Positions 63,176-64,000 of a stretch of 64,000 nt of DNA are shown here, piece by piece. Both the position numbers and the translations under genes were made by a program. Origin of the DNA: Mixta intestinalis (GTDB taxonomy: Bacteria > Pseudomonadota > Gammaproteobacteria > Enterobacterales > Enterobacteriaceae). Below the pieces are notes generated by a model that had not been told where the DNA came from, searched no databases, and saw only the letters and a program-made list of their open reading frames with translations. Location of the stretch: positions 3,038,001-3,102,000 of the forward strand of contig NZ_CP028271.1 in NCBI RefSeq assembly GCF_009914055.1. Direction: 5' to 3'. The first letter of the stretch is position 1. Every line of letters begins with the position of its first letter.

Positions 63176-63637
63176 TTGCAACTATCTGGGTAAAATGATT
63201 TACGATTAATGTGTAAATTAACGAGGAGTAAAAATAATAGAACGACCAGTGCGAAATAAACAAATTAAAATAGGTTGTAAAAGTGGAAGGAAGTTTATAT
63301 GTTACTTATTTTTAATCGACTCTACATCATGACACCGGGTGAGTCAAAAATATCTAATAACATTACTAAAAAATAATCTCTATTGAGCGTTATTTACTAT
63401 TGGATGATAAACCTGGTCAGCAAGCCATATTTACACATATCTATTTAAATAAAAGCCACCAAGACAACAATCAACCACAATAATAAACATACTTTATTCC
63501 CTATCCATGTAAAACAGATCGCGGCTAACTAATAATTCATTACAAGTGAAAGCATGCCTGAAATTATTATATATTAAAGAGCAACCAGAGAAATTAAACG
63601 GATTACCTTATTCAGCTCAATAGCCTATTATATAAGG
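63176..63637. other. AT-rich gap between the two peptide genes
   Basis: About 460 very AT-rich bases, unlike the flanking housekeeping DNA. The only short frame with a good ribosome site is plus strand 63299-63376 (GGAAGG, then 25 codons starting MLLIFNRLYIM). No immunity-protein or transposase motif was seen. Confidence 0.45.
63299..63376 (+). CDS. 25-residue ORF with strong ribosome binding site
   Basis: ATG with GGAAGG about eight bases upstream; the product starts MLLIFNRLYIMTPGESK and ends at TAA. Too short to identify; it could be a leader peptide, a remnant or chance. Confidence 0.15.
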   Translation: MLLIFNRLYIMTPGESKISNNITKK

Positions 63638-63661
63638 AAAAGCCAGCTTTTGCTGGCTTTT
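63638..63661. terminator. Terminator of the second peptide gene
   Basis: AAAAGCCAGC-TTTT-GCTGGCTTTT, a perfect ten-pair stem, 127 bases beyond the stop of the partial peptide gene. The arms match those of the hairpin at 62773-62801 almost exactly. Confidence 0.85.
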
Positions 63662-63787
63662 GAAGACAATGGTTATCTGTATTAATTCCTATAGTTACTT
63701 GCAAAAAAATACAAATATCCATTTATGGTCTTGCTGCCTGTTACACAATTAAAACAGTGCCAAAGATTGTTTAAATAATTATTTTTA

Positions 63788-64000
63788 TTAATATCCGAAC
63801 AGCTGTTTCATTGCATTCAGGCCATTATCGATCAGGCTGATAACGCCCTGACCTAAATCGTCAATGCCGCCTATGATTTCCAGACCAACCAGTTTGCCAA
63901 CACCAGAGCCCAACAGGGTGCCAGTTTCGCTAATATTGGTTGCCACGCCGAGCCATGAAGTAACGGAATCAACAACGCCACCGATACCTGCTCCAAAGTT
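63788..64000 (-). CDS. Partial paralogue of the leader-peptide gene (5' end outside)
   Basis: The last 70 codons of a minus-strand gene, open to the window edge, ending GLNAMKQLFGY-stop. It aligns without gaps over 66 residues with the gene at 62812-63102: 21 identities plus many conservative changes (SGVGKLVGLEIIGGI against SGIGRILELDVFGAI). The leader and start lie outside the window, so a double-glycine leader is expected but not seen. The pair suggests a tandem duplication or a two-peptide system. Confidence 0.75.
   Translation of the reverse strand, partial: NFGAGIGGVVDSVTSWLGVATNISETGTLLGSGVGKLVGLEIIGGIDDLGQGVISLIDNGLNAMKQLFGY

Overview
The window is a chromosomal segment of a gamma-proteobacterium of the order Enterobacterales. 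Nearly every conserved block keeps Escherichia coli gene content and local order: fadH-rlmG-ygjP-alx-sstT, uxa/exuT/exuR-yqjA-mzrA-yqjCDEK-yqjF-yqjG-yhaJ-yhaK, dolP-diaA-yraN-lpoA-rsmI-rnpB, pmbA-yjgA-mpl-fbp-ppa, and ytfP-tamB-tamA-ytfL-ytfK-ytfJ-cysQ-cpdB. The joins between blocks, a contiguous uxaCBA operon and several non-E. coli insertions suggest Erwiniaceae (Pantoea/Erwinia/Mixta-like). The family is an inference; the order is secure. No tRNA, rRNA operon, transposase, prophage gene or CRISPR array was seen.

Region by region: (1) 1-8.6 kb is accessory: a small unknown protein, a SulP anion transporter with a coupled upstream mini-ORF, an AT-rich gap with a Fur-like box, a stand-alone PgeF/YfiH-like laccase-domain protein, and a divergent BvgAS/EvgAS-like phosphorelay pair. 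(2) 8.7-17.2 kb: fadH, rlmG, ygjP, a ClcB-like chloride channel with CBS domains, alx behind a yybP-ykoY manganese riboswitch and a terminator hairpin, and sstT. (3) 17.2-24.4 kb: the hexuronate regulon uxaCBA / exuT / exuR, with shared ExuR-box-like palindromes and a CRP-like site. (4) 24.7-30.8 kb: yqjA-mzrA, yqjCDEK, yqjF, yqjG, yhaJ, yhaK. (5) 30.8-35.8 kb: dolP-diaA-yraN-lpoA facing away from rsmI, then rnpB with its promoter starting in the rsmI stop codon.

(6) 35.8-44.5 kb is the most unusual region. It is a ten-gene minus-strand operon: stand-alone PRD protein, glycine-rich SFCGS protein, DUF4312 protein, two membrane proteins (DUF4311, DUF4310), amidohydrolase, DgaE-like PLP ammonia lyase, KDGP aldolase, a lactonase with a signal peptide, and an MtlR/BglG-type PTS-responsive activator. 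The enzymes suggest catabolism of an N-acylated amino-sugar acid through 2-keto-3-deoxygluconate 6-phosphate. The operon has no recognisable PTS permease or kinase although both regulators carry PTS-type domains, so the DUF4310/4311/4312/SFCGS set is a candidate unrecognised transport (perhaps phosphorylating) system.

(7) 44.9-62.8 kb is housekeeping: pmbA, yjgA, mpl, fbp, a DUF441 gene, ppa, ytfP, tamB, tamA, ytfL, ytfK, ytfJ, cysQ, cpdB. (8) 62.8-64 kb is AT-rich and holds two paralogous glycine-rich small proteins, the second cut by the window edge. The first has a double-glycine-type leader and a Fur-like box upstream, which suggests bacteriocin/microcin-like secreted peptides.
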